This document shows, piece after piece, positions 1 to 8,191 of a stretch of 64,000 nucleotides of DNA. The stretch is taken from the NCBI RefSeq assembly GCF_025998535.1, contig NZ_AP024233.1, positions 806,001-870,000 on the forward strand. The letters are read 5' to 3'. This DNA comes from Desulfolithobacter dissulfuricans (lineage in GTDB: Bacteria; Desulfobacterota; Desulfobulbia; Desulfobulbales; Desulfobulbaceae). Both the position numbers and the translations under genes were made by a program. Every line of letters begins with the position of its first letter. Within the stretch, counting starts at the first letter, position 1. Under the pieces are notes generated by a model that worked only from the letters and a program-made list of their open reading frames with translations, was not told the origin of the DNA and searched no databases.

Positions 1-1953
1 CTGAAAGTCAGAGGTAAGATTCTCACAGGGTACGTTGTTGTGGCTCTGTTCATTGCCGCCATCGGCGGTATTGCCCTGTACCAGTTCACCTCGCTGTCGG
101 ACCGGATCAACTACCTCACCGACGTGGTGGCCAATGAGGTGCGAAACGCCGGTGATATCAGTAAGCTGGTACTCTCCATGCGGACATCGGTGGAAAAATT
201 CATCTATCTGCAGGATCCGCAGGAGAAAAAACAGGCCCTTGCCTACAGTGATGAGGTGAACAGGCAACTCGCCCTGGCCGGTCAGCAGATTCAGAGCCAG
301 GACCAGAAAAAACGGCTCTGGCAGATCACCGAGGTGTCCAGGGAATATATAGGCAAGTTCAAGAACGTGATCATCCGCATCGAATCCATGTCCAGCAATA
401 CCAGACGGCTGCTGGATTCTACCTATACTATTCAGAGCGATCTGCTGGCGCTGCTGGCAGCCAGTCGAAACGATCCGCAGAAGGCGGATATTCTCCTCAA
501 AGTGATCGATGAGTTCAATCATGTGGTGCTTCTGGTCAACAGGTACCTGCAATATCATGATCAGGCAGGGGGAGAGCAGGCCGGCCGGATCCTGCTTGAT
601 ATAGGTGAACAGCTTGGGCAAATCAAGGATAAGTCTTTTGAAAACCAGATGTGGGACATCGAGGACTTCGGGGATAACTTCCTTGGTCTCAAGGCCATTC
701 AGAAGAAGATGAATGACGAGATCGAGGGAACCATCCTGCCGCTGGCCCCGAAGATTGTCGCCCTGTCCAAGCAGGTCAGCGATTCCGGCTGGCAATCCAT
801 GGACAGGACCAAGAAGGAAGTTGCGGCCCAGGTGGTCCGGGCCAAGTCACTGATCATTTCCATTTCTGTCGTTGCCGTACTGGCGGGGCTGTTCATTGGT
901 TATGTGGTGGCTCAGGCTCTGGTACGGAAGATCACCAGGGTGTCCAACCAGCTCCAGGGTATTGCCAGTGGAGGTGCAGACCTGACCAACCGGCTGCCGG
1001 TCGGGGGATCTGACGAGATCTGTGCGCTGGCCTCCTGGTTCAATACCTTTGTGGAAAAACTGCAGCTCATAATTCGGGATGTGGTATCGGGCGCGGATAC
1101 GGTCAACAGTACTTCGGCCCGGTTTGGCGAGCTGTCCCGGACCATGTCCACCCAGTTGGAAGGGATCTCCGAAAAATCCACCGTTGTCGCCCGGGCGGCC
1201 CAGTCCCTGAACGAGAATATGGGCTCGGTTTCCCACGCCATGGAAGAAACAACGGCCAATGTCAACCTGGTGGCCAGCGCCGCTGACGAGATGAGTACCA
1301 CGGTGTCAGATATCGCCGAGAATTCTTCCACTGCCCGGGCCATCACCGTCCAGGCCGTGGAACACGCCAACCTCACCTCGGAGAAGATTGAAAACTTGAA
1401 CAGTAAGGCCCAGGAGATCGGCATGGTGACCGAAGTGATCACCGAAATATCCGAGCAGACCAATCTGCTGGCCCTCAACGCCACCATCGAGGCCGCCCGG
1501 GCCGGCGAGGCAGGCAAGGGCTTTGCCGTGGTGGCCAATGAGATCAAGGAGCTGGCCAGGCAGACCGCCTCGGCAACCCAGCGTATCAAGGAGCAGATTG
1601 CCGAGATACAGCAGACCACCCAGGAAACGTCCGATGAGATCGGGCAGAGTGCCAGGGTTATCGACCAGGTGGAGGAGATCGTGACCAAGATCGCCACCGC
1701 CGTAGAGGAGCAGGCGACCACTACCCGCGAGATCGCCGATAACGTCAGTCGGGCCTCTACCGGGATCGCCGACACCTCTGAACGGGTTGCGGAAAGCTCC
1801 CAGGTCACCGCTGAAATTTCCGGAGAAATCGGTGAGGTGTCCGAGGCGGCCCTGGCCCTGGCCAGCAACAGTGAACAGGTGCGAAACAGTTCGGACGAGC
1901 TCGCCCGGGTGGCCCGTAGTCTCAGGGAGCTGGTGGGGCAGTTCAAGGTTTGA
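1..1953 (+). CDS. Methyl-accepting chemotaxis protein (5' end cut by window)
   Basis: Transmembrane chemoreceptor that would signal to the CheA/CheW array. The reading frame is open from base 1, and [11 protein letters not shown] precedes the first in-window GTG at 40, so the true start is at or just before the window edge. In order: a first membrane segment ([16 protein letters not shown]), a long helical periplasmic ligand-binding region of about 250 residues, a second membrane segment ([20 protein letters not shown]), a HAMP linker, and a long cytoplasmic coiled-coil signalling domain. The conserved hairpin tip is clear ([19 protein letters not shown], then [15 protein letters not shown]). 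There is no C-terminal CheR-docking pentapeptide. The ligand cannot be told from sequence. Confidence 0.95.
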   Translation: MKVRGKILTGYVVVALFIAAIGGIALYQFTSLSDRINYLTDVVANEVRNAGDISKLVLSMRTSVEKFIYLQDPQEKKQALAYSDEVNRQLALAGQQIQSQDQKKRLWQITEVSREYIGKFKNVIIRIESMSSNTRRLLDSTYTIQSDLLALLAASRNDPQKADILLKVIDEFNHVVLLVNRYLQYHDQAGGEQAGRILLDIGEQLGQIKDKSFENQMWDIEDFGDNFLGLKAIQKKMNDEIEGTILPLAPKIVALSKQVSDSGWQSMDRTKKEVAAQVVRAKSLIISISVVAVLAGLFIGYVVAQALVRKITRVSNQLQGIASGGADLTNRLPVGGSDEICALASWFNTFVEKLQLIIRDVVSGADTVNSTSARFGELSRTMSTQLEGISEKSTVVARAAQSLNENMGSVSHAMEETTANVNLVASAADEMSTTVSDIAENSSTARAITVQAVEHANLTSEKIENLNSKAQEIGMVTEVITEISEQTNLLALNATIEAARAGEAGKGFAVVANEIKELARQTASATQRIKEQIAEIQQTTQETSDEIGQSARVIDQVEEIVTKIATAVEEQATTTREIADNVSRASTGIADTSERVAESSQVTAEISGEIGEVSEAALALASNSEQVRNSSDELARVARSLRELVGQFKV

Positions 1954-2197
1954 GGCCACCGGTATCCGGTCTCTGCCCTGATCCTGCCAACCAACCGTCA
2001 AGATGGTTTGAGTGTAGACTTGAGAATCCTGTCCCTCCTTGAATGGCCGCTGTCCGGGTAACTGTCCCAGCCAGATGCATTCACGAGCCCTCCACCGGCC
2101 AGCAGGCACGCGTTTTGTACCGTGAACTGGCGCCCCTGATAATGATCCCGGCGCCTTGTCCCTCATTTATTCTTTTCAGCCGCTTAAGGTCCAATAT

Positions 2198-2232
2198 CGA
2201 CAGGTTGTACCTGGTTTTCGACAGTATTGTCG
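2198..2232. promoter_or_regulatory. Tandem upstream activator sites for the sigma-54 regulator
   Basis: CGACAGTATTGTCG (2219-2232) is a near-perfect palindrome. A degenerate copy, CGACAGGTTGTACC (2198-2211), lies 21 bp upstream, about two helical turns. They sit about 75-110 bp upstream of the -24/-12 promoter at 2309-2324. The perfect version of the same palindrome lies in front of the operon that encodes the NtrC-type regulator (7267-7280), so the likely reader is that regulator. The motif and spacing are seen; the binding is inferred. Confidence 0.6.
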
Positions 2233-2308
2233 ACTTGCCGGAAAGAGCCTGTTTGTTCTTTGTCTCGATAACTTGATGATATTATGTAGTTATTGTTTTT
2301 TTACTGGT

Positions 2309-2324
2309 TGGCACATGTGTTGCT
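2309..2324 (+). promoter_or_regulatory. Sigma-54 (-24/-12) promoter for the EF-hand gene
   Basis: TGGCAC-N5-TTGCT, with the invariant GG and GC 10 bp apart, fits the sigma-54 consensus exactly. Transcription would start near 2336 and give a leader of about 80 nt before the ATG at 2416. The rest of the 1954-2415 intergenic region shows no gene. Confidence 0.8.
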
Positions 2325-2415
2325 ATAAAAAGGGTGAAAAGAAAAACAGGACAGGCCGCATGATGCGGTCACAAACAGAAAGTCATCTTTTTTCATTCAC
2401 CAAGGAGGTATTGTC

Positions 2416-2775
2416 ATGAAGGCAACCAGATCACTTATCGCAGCTGCATTCTTTTCCGCTTTGGCCCTGGGCGCCGGAATACAGGTTCAGGCCACAGACC
2501 TGACCCAGCCCGGTCCGCTTTCCTTTTCCGATTATGACCAGGATCATAACGGCGTGATTACCGAGCAGGAACTCAACGCTGTCCGCGAGCAGCGCCAGGC
2601 GGCGATCAGGGCTACCGGCCGGCCCGGGTTCGGAATGGCCAATGCGCCGAGCTTTGCCGACCTGGACGGTAACGGGGACGGGCAGATCACTCCGGAAGAG
2701 CTTCGGGCCGGCCGAAAGGCCCTGTGGGGTAAACGGGGACGCGGCCGGGGAATGGGCCGCGGCATGGCGCGGTAG
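2416..2775 (+). CDS. Secreted EF-hand protein
   Basis: 119-residue exported protein with a cleavable signal peptide (MKATRSLIAAAFFSALALGA, likely cut after VQA) and two EF-hand calcium loops, DYDQDHNGVITE near residue 39 and DLDGNGDGQITPEE near residue 82. The Arg/Gly-rich tail (RGRGMGRGMAR) is low-complexity and basic. A strong Shine-Dalgarno AAGGAGGT lies 7 bases before the ATG. It is preceded by its own sigma-54 promoter and activator sites and is convergent with the kinase/regulator operon. This layout resembles the zraP/zraSR arrangement, in which a periplasmic metal-binding protein is the output of a sigma-54 two-component system. That it is such an output is inference; the bound ion could be calcium or another divalent metal. 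Confidence 0.85.
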   Translation: MKATRSLIAAAFFSALALGAGIQVQATDLTQPGPLSFSDYDQDHNGVITEQELNAVREQRQAAIRATGRPGFGMANAPSFADLDGNGDGQITPEELRAGRKALWGKRGRGRGMGRGMAR

Positions 2776-2805
2776 GGTCCAGGCCGACCCGGCAGAAAAT
2801 ATCTG

Positions 2806-2828
2806 CCGCGGGAAGTTCCCTCCCGCGG
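2806..2828 (+). terminator. Hairpin after the EF-hand gene
   Basis: Perfect 8-bp stem CCGCGGGA / TCCCGCGG with a 7-base loop, 30 bp past the stop codon. There is no clean T run behind it, so it may act together with the second hairpin at 2851-2890. Confidence 0.5.
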
Positions 2829-2850
2829 TGTACTCCCTTTCTTTTACTGT

Positions 2851-2890
2851 GACAGGTGGCATGGCGGCTGCGCCAGTCACCTGTTTTTTT
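2851..2890 (+). terminator. Rho-independent terminator between convergent genes
   Basis: ACAGGTG pairs with CACCTGT and a run of seven T follows directly (to 2890). It ends transcription of the EF-hand gene before the convergent regulator gene, whose stop lies at 2934. Confidence 0.7.
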
Positions 2891-2933
2891 GTACGGGGGG
2901 ACCTGTCCCCTGGACACGGGCATAAGAAGGCTG

Positions 2934-4277
2934 TTATTTGCGCCCTTGGTTTTTGATTCCCAGCTTGTCCATGCGGTAGCGCAGCACCCTTTCGCTGATG
3001 CCCAGGGCCTCGGCCGCTCTGGTCTGGATCCAGTTATGTTCTTCCAGGGAGTCGAGTATCATCTCCCGCTCCACCTCAGTGAGGCGTTCGGCCAGGTTGG
3101 AACTGCCTCCGCTGCGGCCCCGGAAGTTGCGGATTTCGGGTGGCAGGTCCCGCACGGTGATGACGCTGGAGCGGGCCAGGGTGATGGTCCGCTGGATGAT
3201 GTGTTCCAGTTCCCGGACATTGCCGGGAAAGTTGTACTTGGTCAGCTGGGCCAGGGCCTGGTTGTCAAACCGGCTTCTGGAATTGTATTTCCTGAGAAAG
3301 AATTCGATCAGCTCGGGGATATCTTCCTTGCGCTGGCGCAGAGGCGGGATTTCTATCTCAATGACATTGAGCCTGTAATAGAGATCTTCGCGGAACATGT
3401 TTTTCTCCACCATCTCCTTCAGATCCCGGTTGGTGGCGGCGACGATGCGTACGTCCACCGGCACTGGTTGCTCGCTGCCCACCCGGGTGATGGTATTTTC
3501 CTGCAGGGCCCGAAGCAGCTTGGCCTGCATGGCCTGGGGCAGCTCGCCTGTTTCATCGAGAAACAGAGTCCCGCCGTCGGCCAGCTCAAAGACTCCTCTT
3601 CGCCGTCGGTCCGCGCCGGTAAAGGCCCCTTTTTCATGTCCGAAAAGCTCGGATTCGAAGAGATTTTCCGGTACGGCCGCGCAGTTGAGCTCGATGAATG
3701 GACCGTTTTTCCGTGGGCTGAGCAGATGGACGAGACGAGCCACCAGTTCCTTGCCGGTACCGGTTTCACCCCGGACCAGTACGGTCCAAGGAGTCGGGGC
3801 CGCCCGCTGTATCACCGAGAGCAGATCCTGGATCGGCCGGCTTGAGCCCACCAGGCGCACCGGCAGATCCTCACTGGCGATGATCTCCTGGACCTCCTCC
3901 ACGTCCCCGGCCACCAGCACCTCGTCCTCGATCCGACGGATCTTGTCGAGGAGTGCCTCCAGGTCCACGGGTTTTTCAAGAAAATCATCGGCGCCCAAGC
4001 GCATGACCCGGACGGCGGTATCCACGGCGCCGTAGGCCGTGATCATGATGGCCCGGACGGTAGGGCTGATCTCCTTTATCTTTTCCATCAGTTCATCTCC
4101 GTTCATATCCGGCATCCGGTGATCGAGCAGGACCAGTTCGATGGGCTGTTCCATGAAAACCCGGAGCGCCCGGGCCCCGTCGGCAGCGGTGAAGATTCGG
4201 TAGCCCTGTTTTTCAAGAAAACCCTGCAGCATGGTCCGCTGCATTTCCTCGTCGTCGACAATCAGGATATTCATCAT
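2934..4277 (-). CDS. Sigma-54-dependent response regulator (NtrC family)
   Basis: 447-residue cytoplasmic transcription activator. Receiver domain with Asp8/Asp9 and the phosphorylated Asp52 (LLDHRMPD); AAA+ sigma-54 activation domain with Walker A GETGTGKE near residue 169 and the sigma-54 contact loop GAFTGA near 218; C-terminal Fis-type helix-turn-helix (AEALGISERVLRYRMDKLGI). Its start overlaps the stop of the sensor kinase by 4 bp, so the pair is translationally coupled. Family closest in layout to ZraR/AtoC. Likely targets are its own operon and the EF-hand gene, both of which have a -24/-12 promoter and a shared palindrome upstream. Confidence 0.93.
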   Translation of the reverse strand: MMNILIVDDEEMQRTMLQGFLEKQGYRIFTAADGARALRVFMEQPIELVLLDHRMPDMNGDELMEKIKEISPTVRAIMITAYGAVDTAVRVMRLGADDFLEKPVDLEALLDKIRRIEDEVLVAGDVEEVQEIIASEDLPVRLVGSSRPIQDLLSVIQRAAPTPWTVLVRGETGTGKELVARLVHLLSPRKNGPFIELNCAAVPENLFESELFGHEKGAFTGADRRRRGVFELADGGTLFLDETGELPQAMQAKLLRALQENTITRVGSEQPVPVDVRIVAATNRDLKEMVEKNMFREDLYYRLNVIEIEIPPLRQRKEDIPELIEFFLRKYNSRSRFDNQALAQLTKYNFPGNVRELEHIIQRTITLARSSVITVRDLPPEIRNFRGRSGGSSNLAERLTEVEREMILDSLEEHNWIQTRAAEALGISERVLRYRMDKLGIKNQGRK

Positions 4278-5872
4278 GCACTGTCCTTGGTTTCTGTGGC
4301 CGGCTGGCCGGGTATCCGGACCAGGACCGTCAGGGTCTGGCTGTTGTCATCATAGAAGATTTCCAGGTTGCCGCCATGGGCCTCGGCAATGCGCCGGCAG
4401 AGCGGCAGGCCCAGACCTGTGCCCCGGGTTTTGGTGGTGAAATAGGGCTCGAGAAAACGTTCCAGATCATCGGAGCTAAGGACGCAGGGACCGTTTGTCA
4501 CCCTCAGCTCCATGATGTTGTCCCGCTCCTGGAGACGGATGTCGATCCGTCCGCCCTCCGCCTGAGCTTCCAGGCCGTTCTTGATCAGGTTTTCGAAGAG
4601 TTCCGCCAGCAGGTCCCGATCACCGCGGAACCCTCCAGATGTCTGGAGTTCAGTGGTCACCTCAATGCCGCCGGCCTCGCAGTCGCCGGCATAGAGGGAG
4701 AGGATCCGCCTGATCATCCCTGCCGGATCCATCTCCCGGGGCCTGGGATGCAGGGGGCGGGCAAAGCGCTGGAGTTCGGTGACAATGGTCGAGGTGCGCT
4801 GCACAGCCTCGCGCATGGCCCGGATCAGCTCTTCCTGCTCCCGGGTCAGGTTGTCTGATTCCAGGGAGAGCCGCTGCAATCCCATGTTGATGGCGTTGAG
4901 CGGATTACGTATCTCGTGGGCAATGGTCCCGGTGGTCCGGCCCAGGGCCGCGTCTTCCCGTTCCCGGGCCAGCTCGCGTTCAAAGAGCTTGGTCCGGCGC
5001 AGGTTGTCCTGCTGGTAGCGGTAAAGTATCCAGCCAAAAAACAGCCCCAGGGAAAGAATCAGGGAGCCGAACATGATGAACTGGCGGCGCATGCTCTCCA
5101 GCCGGCGGACGAATCGTCGGGCGTCCAGGCCGATGACAAGCACTCCGTCCCGGGTGGCTATCCGGGTTTCAGCGGTTACCTGGTCACCCTCCCGCAGGAG
5201 GATGACGGCCGGGTCGACCCCGGGGACGGATCTGTCAGCGCTCAGGCGGATGTAGTTGATCCCGGGCAGGGCCGAAAGGCTTTCTATCAGGGCCTGGCGG
5301 CTGGTTTTTTCCCTGAGATCGAGAATCTTTCCAGCATCCCATCCGACAAGGACGCAGGAGAGATTCTCCTGATTGGTCACCGGCTGGACCAGATAGGCCG
5401 TTCGCGAGGACTCGATGTACCTGAGCTGCTGCCCTTTGGTCTCCGGGCTACAGGAGAGGCCATCGGCTGACCACTGTTCCGGTCCGGACACAGCCCGGCC
5501 ATCCGGGCGCAGGATGGTGATGCCGCGCAACCCCATTTCTTTGGCCAGGGCGCTCAGTTCGTCACTGTGCAGGGGCTCGATGGTCTCGAGATACTTGATG
5601 AATCGAATGTTATCGGCCAGAAAGGCGGTCAGGATGGTATCAATGGTCTGGTGGGCCGCACTGGAGAGGTGCAGGTTTTCCTCGATGATCTTGGCGATCA
5701 TGGTCGCCCGTTCGGTGGCATTATGCTGGAGGTTGGCCCGCACCCGGTTCATCTGCCAGAAGTAGACCGACTGGATCACCGTGATCAGCAACCCGAAAAC
5801 CAGGAAATAGACCAGCCAGGCCGGCAGCGGTTTTTTCCGCCACCCTTCCGGAGATTTCTGCAGCAACCTCAT
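4274..5872 (-). CDS. Membrane sensor histidine kinase
   Basis: 532-residue partner of the downstream regulator. An N-terminal membrane segment (LVYFLVFGLLITVIQSVYFW), a periplasmic sensing region of about 220 residues, a second membrane segment (FIMFGSLILSLGLFFGWILY), then HisKA with the phospho-accepting His in TIAHEIRNPLNA (about residue 319) and a HATPase_c domain with N box (NLIKNGLEAQ) and G box (TRGTGLGLPLC). No HAMP or PAS is obvious between membrane and kinase. It overlaps the upstream gene by 4 bp (ATGA). The signal is unknown; a metal or envelope cue would fit the EF-hand output but is inference. Confidence 0.92.
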   Translation of the reverse strand: MRLLQKSPEGWRKKPLPAWLVYFLVFGLLITVIQSVYFWQMNRVRANLQHNATERATMIAKIIEENLHLSSAAHQTIDTILTAFLADNIRFIKYLETIEPLHSDELSALAKEMGLRGITILRPDGRAVSGPEQWSADGLSCSPETKGQQLRYIESSRTAYLVQPVTNQENLSCVLVGWDAGKILDLREKTSRQALIESLSALPGINYIRLSADRSVPGVDPAVILLREGDQVTAETRIATRDGVLVIGLDARRFVRRLESMRRQFIMFGSLILSLGLFFGWILYRYQQDNLRRTKLFERELAREREDAALGRTTGTIAHEIRNPLNAINMGLQRLSLESDNLTREQEELIRAMREAVQRTSTIVTELQRFARPLHPRPREMDPAGMIRRILSLYAGDCEAGGIEVTTELQTSGGFRGDRDLLAELFENLIKNGLEAQAEGGRIDIRLQERDNIMELRVTNGPCVLSSDDLERFLEPYFTTKTRGTGLGLPLCRRIAEAHGGNLEIFYDDNSQTLTVLVRIPGQPATETKDSA

Positions 5873-6270
5873 CGACCGCCTCCTCCCCTGGGACCACCCC
5901 GGCCAAAGCCCCTGCCCAGGCCGCGCTCCAGGCGGGAGCGTACCCCGGTGGGATCGTTGCGAAACCTCCCCCGCATTCCCCGGACATCCCTGGCCTCAAA
6001 CCGGGTTCCATTGCCGGTAAAAGTGCCCCAGATCCGGATCGTCTCTCCCGGTGTTACGCAGCCGGGCAGGGCAGTATCGGCCTGGACCGTGACCGTCTCC
6101 CCGTCGCCGGATTCCGGCTTGAGGGTGAAACTGTGATGGGCCCTGTCCACATGAACAACGGTTCCGATCAACATCTCGGCCCGGCCCGGAACCGGCGTGA
6201 TCAGGATCACACCGGCCACCAGGCCGGCCACAAGGAGGATGACCATGTTATTTTTCTGTAGCCACTCCAT
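5869..6270 (-). CDS. Small exported protein with an OB-like (DUF5666-type) domain
   Basis: 133 residues starting at the ATG at 6270 (MEWLQKNNMVILL), preceded by a GAGGTG ribosome site. The frame runs further upstream without a stop, but that part is the shadow of the DUF4405 gene, which it overlaps by 23 bp. Signal peptide or anchor (MVILLVAGLVAGVILITPV, then GRAEM), a beta-rich domain (LIGTVVHVDRAHHSFTLKPE...GETIRIWGTFTGNGTRFEA) resembling DUF5666/OB folds, and an Arg/Gly-rich tail like that of the EF-hand protein. It is third-last in the operon and overlaps the kinase start by 4 bp. A role as an accessory sensor or envelope factor is inferred. Confidence 0.75.
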   Translation of the reverse strand: MEWLQKNNMVILLVAGLVAGVILITPVPGRAEMLIGTVVHVDRAHHSFTLKPESGDGETVTVQADTALPGCVTPGETIRIWGTFTGNGTRFEARDVRGMRGRFRNDPTGVRSRLERGLGRGFGRGGPRGGGGR

Positions 6271-7081
6271 GCAGCACCTCGAAGAGCGCGTGGGGATCCA
6301 TATCGTTATCGGCGGCAATTTCCTTGATGGTCTTTGCCGGATCCGCGCTGATGCCCTGTTTCTTAAGCTCCCGCAGGACGGTCGGCATGTTGAGGCCATA
6401 CCGGGTGCAGACCTCGGCCAGTGCCTGGCGACCAAACCCGGCCGGCGGCGCGTCCGGCAAACCATGGGTGGTTTCGGTCTCTTTTTTGGCCGGCAGCATG
6501 ATCTCGTAAAGCTTCTTGGGCGAGACGTTGTTCTTCTTGGCAATGTCGATCAGTTTATCCTGCTCGCCGTCAAACTTGATCCCGGCCTGGGTCAGCAGGT
6601 CCATGGCCTGGTTCAGATCCAGGTTGGTCTGCCGGGCGAAGAGCTTGAGCGAGGAGAGTTCGGCATGGCCGTAGGGCGGTTCACCATATTTTTCCGCAGC
6701 CGCATCCTTGATGGCGTCACTTATGTTTATGACCGTACTCATGGGTGGAACCTGGAAATAGGTTCCCAGGGCTACGACCAGGGTCAGGAGCAGGGCCACG
6801 TTGAAATTGGCGGTAAATATCTTGAGCTGTCTGCTCTTATCCTTGAGATAGGCGACAATGGCTTTCCAGTTATAGACAATATGGAGAAACCCGGCCAGCA
6901 GAAAGAGAAAGCCCAGATTGATATGCAGGTCACCCCATTGGCTCTTGGTCAGGCCCCACAGTTTCCAGTCCGCCCAGTAGGCGACCCGTCCCTGGGGGAC
7001 AATGTAGAGGATGATGCTGGTGACGACCAGCAGAACAAAGGATATGAGCATGGTCAGCGAGGTGATTTTTCGCAGGTTCAT
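6248..7081 (-). CDS. DUF4405 membrane protein, first gene of the sigma-54 operon
   Basis: 277 residues. The N-terminal part has four likely membrane helices with conserved His residues (GDLHINLGFLFLLAGFLHIVYNW), as in DUF4405 and related cytochrome b-like proteins. The C-terminal 150 residues are soluble and contain repeated short helical units (NLDLNQAMDLLTQAGI..., YGLNMPTVLRELKKQGI..., NDMDPHALFEVLHG). A strong Shine-Dalgarno AAGGAGG precedes the ATG, and a sigma-54 promoter lies 72 bp upstream. Function unknown; a heme- or quinone-linked membrane component or signal input for the adjoining kinase is possible. Confidence 0.8.
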   Translation of the reverse strand: MNLRKITSLTMLISFVLLVVTSIILYIVPQGRVAYWADWKLWGLTKSQWGDLHINLGFLFLLAGFLHIVYNWKAIVAYLKDKSRQLKIFTANFNVALLLTLVVALGTYFQVPPMSTVINISDAIKDAAAEKYGEPPYGHAELSSLKLFARQTNLDLNQAMDLLTQAGIKFDGEQDKLIDIAKKNNVSPKKLYEIMLPAKKETETTHGLPDAPPAGFGRQALAEVCTRYGLNMPTVLRELKKQGISADPAKTIKEIAADNDMDPHALFEVLHGVATEK

Positions 7082-7152
7082 GGGATGTTCCTCCTTGAGA
7101 TAAAAATGATTTCTGCGTTTAATGAGTAATCGGATAGAGATATTGCGATAAT

Positions 7153-7168
7153 AGCACAGAGTGTGCCA
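7153..7168 (-). promoter_or_regulatory. Sigma-54 (-24/-12) promoter for the DUF4405-kinase-regulator operon
   Basis: Read on the minus strand: TGGCAC-N5-GTGCT, with GG and GC 10 bp apart. It lies 72 bp before the DUF4405 start codon. With the activator palindrome at 7267-7280 about 100 bp further upstream, it suggests that the encoded regulator controls its own operon. Confidence 0.7.
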
Positions 7169-7266
7169 TTTGTTTTGGCCTGGAATAAAATCTTCTGATC
7201 CAGGACAGCCGCTACGTTGTGGAGAGGAGGGCCCGGGCCGCCTGCTTGGAAATCGGGGTCGGCGTT

Positions 7267-7280
7267 CGACAATATTGTCG
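7267..7280. promoter_or_regulatory. Perfect palindrome CGACAATATTGTCG, activator site
   Basis: A 14-bp perfect palindrome between the divergent DUF4405 operon and the rhodanese selenoprotein gene. It matches the site upstream of the EF-hand promoter (2219-2232) at 13 of 14 positions. A half-site, AATGTCG, follows at 7294-7300. It is most simply the enhancer of the sigma-54 regulator; an effect on the selenoprotein gene 62 bp away is possible, but no -24/-12 element is seen on that side. Confidence 0.6.
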
Positions 7281-7342
7281 AGCAGGTCCGGGGAATGTCG
7301 AGCCGGGCCCGGGGATCGGGCATACAGGAAAAGGTGAGGATT

Positions 7343-8176
7343 ATGAAAGTGGAGCAGCAGTACATAAATTTAAGCAGTGATCAGCTCCGGGCCTATCTGG
7401 CCGGACATGCCGAGGAGGAGTACGTACTGGTGGATGTGCGCCAGCCCGAGGAGTATCGGCGTGGTCATATTCCCGGCGCCCGGCTCCTGCCCCTGGCCGA
7501 GCTGGGCGCCCGGCTGCCGGAACTGCCAACGGATCGGGATATCATCTTTTACTGACGTTCGGGCAAACGGTCGCAGGCTGCGGCTCTGTTTACTTCGGCC
7601 AGCGGGTTCATCCGAAAAACCATCTATAACCTCCAGGGTGGCATGCTCGGCTGGAACGGCGAGGTGCTGCCCGACTTTCCGGCCCTGCGAGTATTTGATC
7701 TGGAGACTGATCCCCGCAATCTCCTCTACACGGCCATGGATCTGGAGCGGGGTGCACAGCGTTTCTACACCATGGTGCTTGAGAAATATCCAGACCAGTC
7801 CTTTTCCGGGGCCATCGACCTGCTGGCCCGGGCCGAGGAGGGTCATGCCCGGCTGGTCTACAACTACTGGGCCCGCGACCAGGACAGCGTGCCCCCCTTT
7901 ACACCACTGTATGAGGCCCTGCCCGGCGATATCCTTGAGTCCGGCCAGGATGTGGAGGAGATGGTGGCCCGTTTCGACCGGCTCAAGGGGCCGGCCTGTG
8001 TCAATGTGGTGGAAATGGCGCTTTCCATAGAGATGGCCGCCTATGATCTGTATCGCAACATGGCGCACCGTTTTTCAGGTACGGAAATGGAGGCGCCCTT
8101 TCTGGCCCTTGCCCAGGCGGAAAAGGAGCATATGCGGATCGCCGCCGATGCTCTCCTGGGCTGCGCAGGTTCGTGA
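7343..8176 (+). CDS. Rhodanese/ferritin-like fusion selenoprotein (in-frame UGA at 7553-7555)
   Basis: 277 residues if the UGA at 7553 is read as selenocysteine. The N-terminal half is a rhodanese domain (VDVRQPEEYRRGHIPGA, DRDIIFY), and the UGA falls exactly where the catalytic Cys of the CRSGxRS loop belongs, followed in frame by RSGKRSQAAALF and GGMLGWNGE. The C-terminal half is a four-helix ferritin/rubrerythrin-type domain with two E-x-x-H pairs (EEGHARL, EKEHMRI) and matching helix glutamates (DLERGAQRFY, EMALSIEMAAY). A hairpin lies 14 nt past the UGA. The true stop is also TGA (8174-8176). Start at 7343 with AAGGTGAGGA upstream. selB lies 4.3 kb away. Likely a sulfur- or peroxide-handling enzyme; the substrate is unknown. 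If the UGA were a stop, only a 70-residue fragment without active site would be made. Confidence 0.88.
7570..7584 (+). promoter_or_regulatory. Candidate bacterial SECIS hairpin
   Basis: GTCGCA pairs with TGCGGC (one G-U pair) around a GGC loop. The apical loop lies 21-23 nt after the UGA, within the spacing that SelB needs, and carries the loop G typical of bacterial SECIS elements. Based on hand folding only. Confidence 0.6.
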
Positions 8177-8191
8177 CACAGACCAAACGCC

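Noticed and set aside
7343-7555. Rhodanese gene as a short protein ending at the UGA
   Set aside because: The frame continues with the rest of the rhodanese active-site loop and a full second domain.
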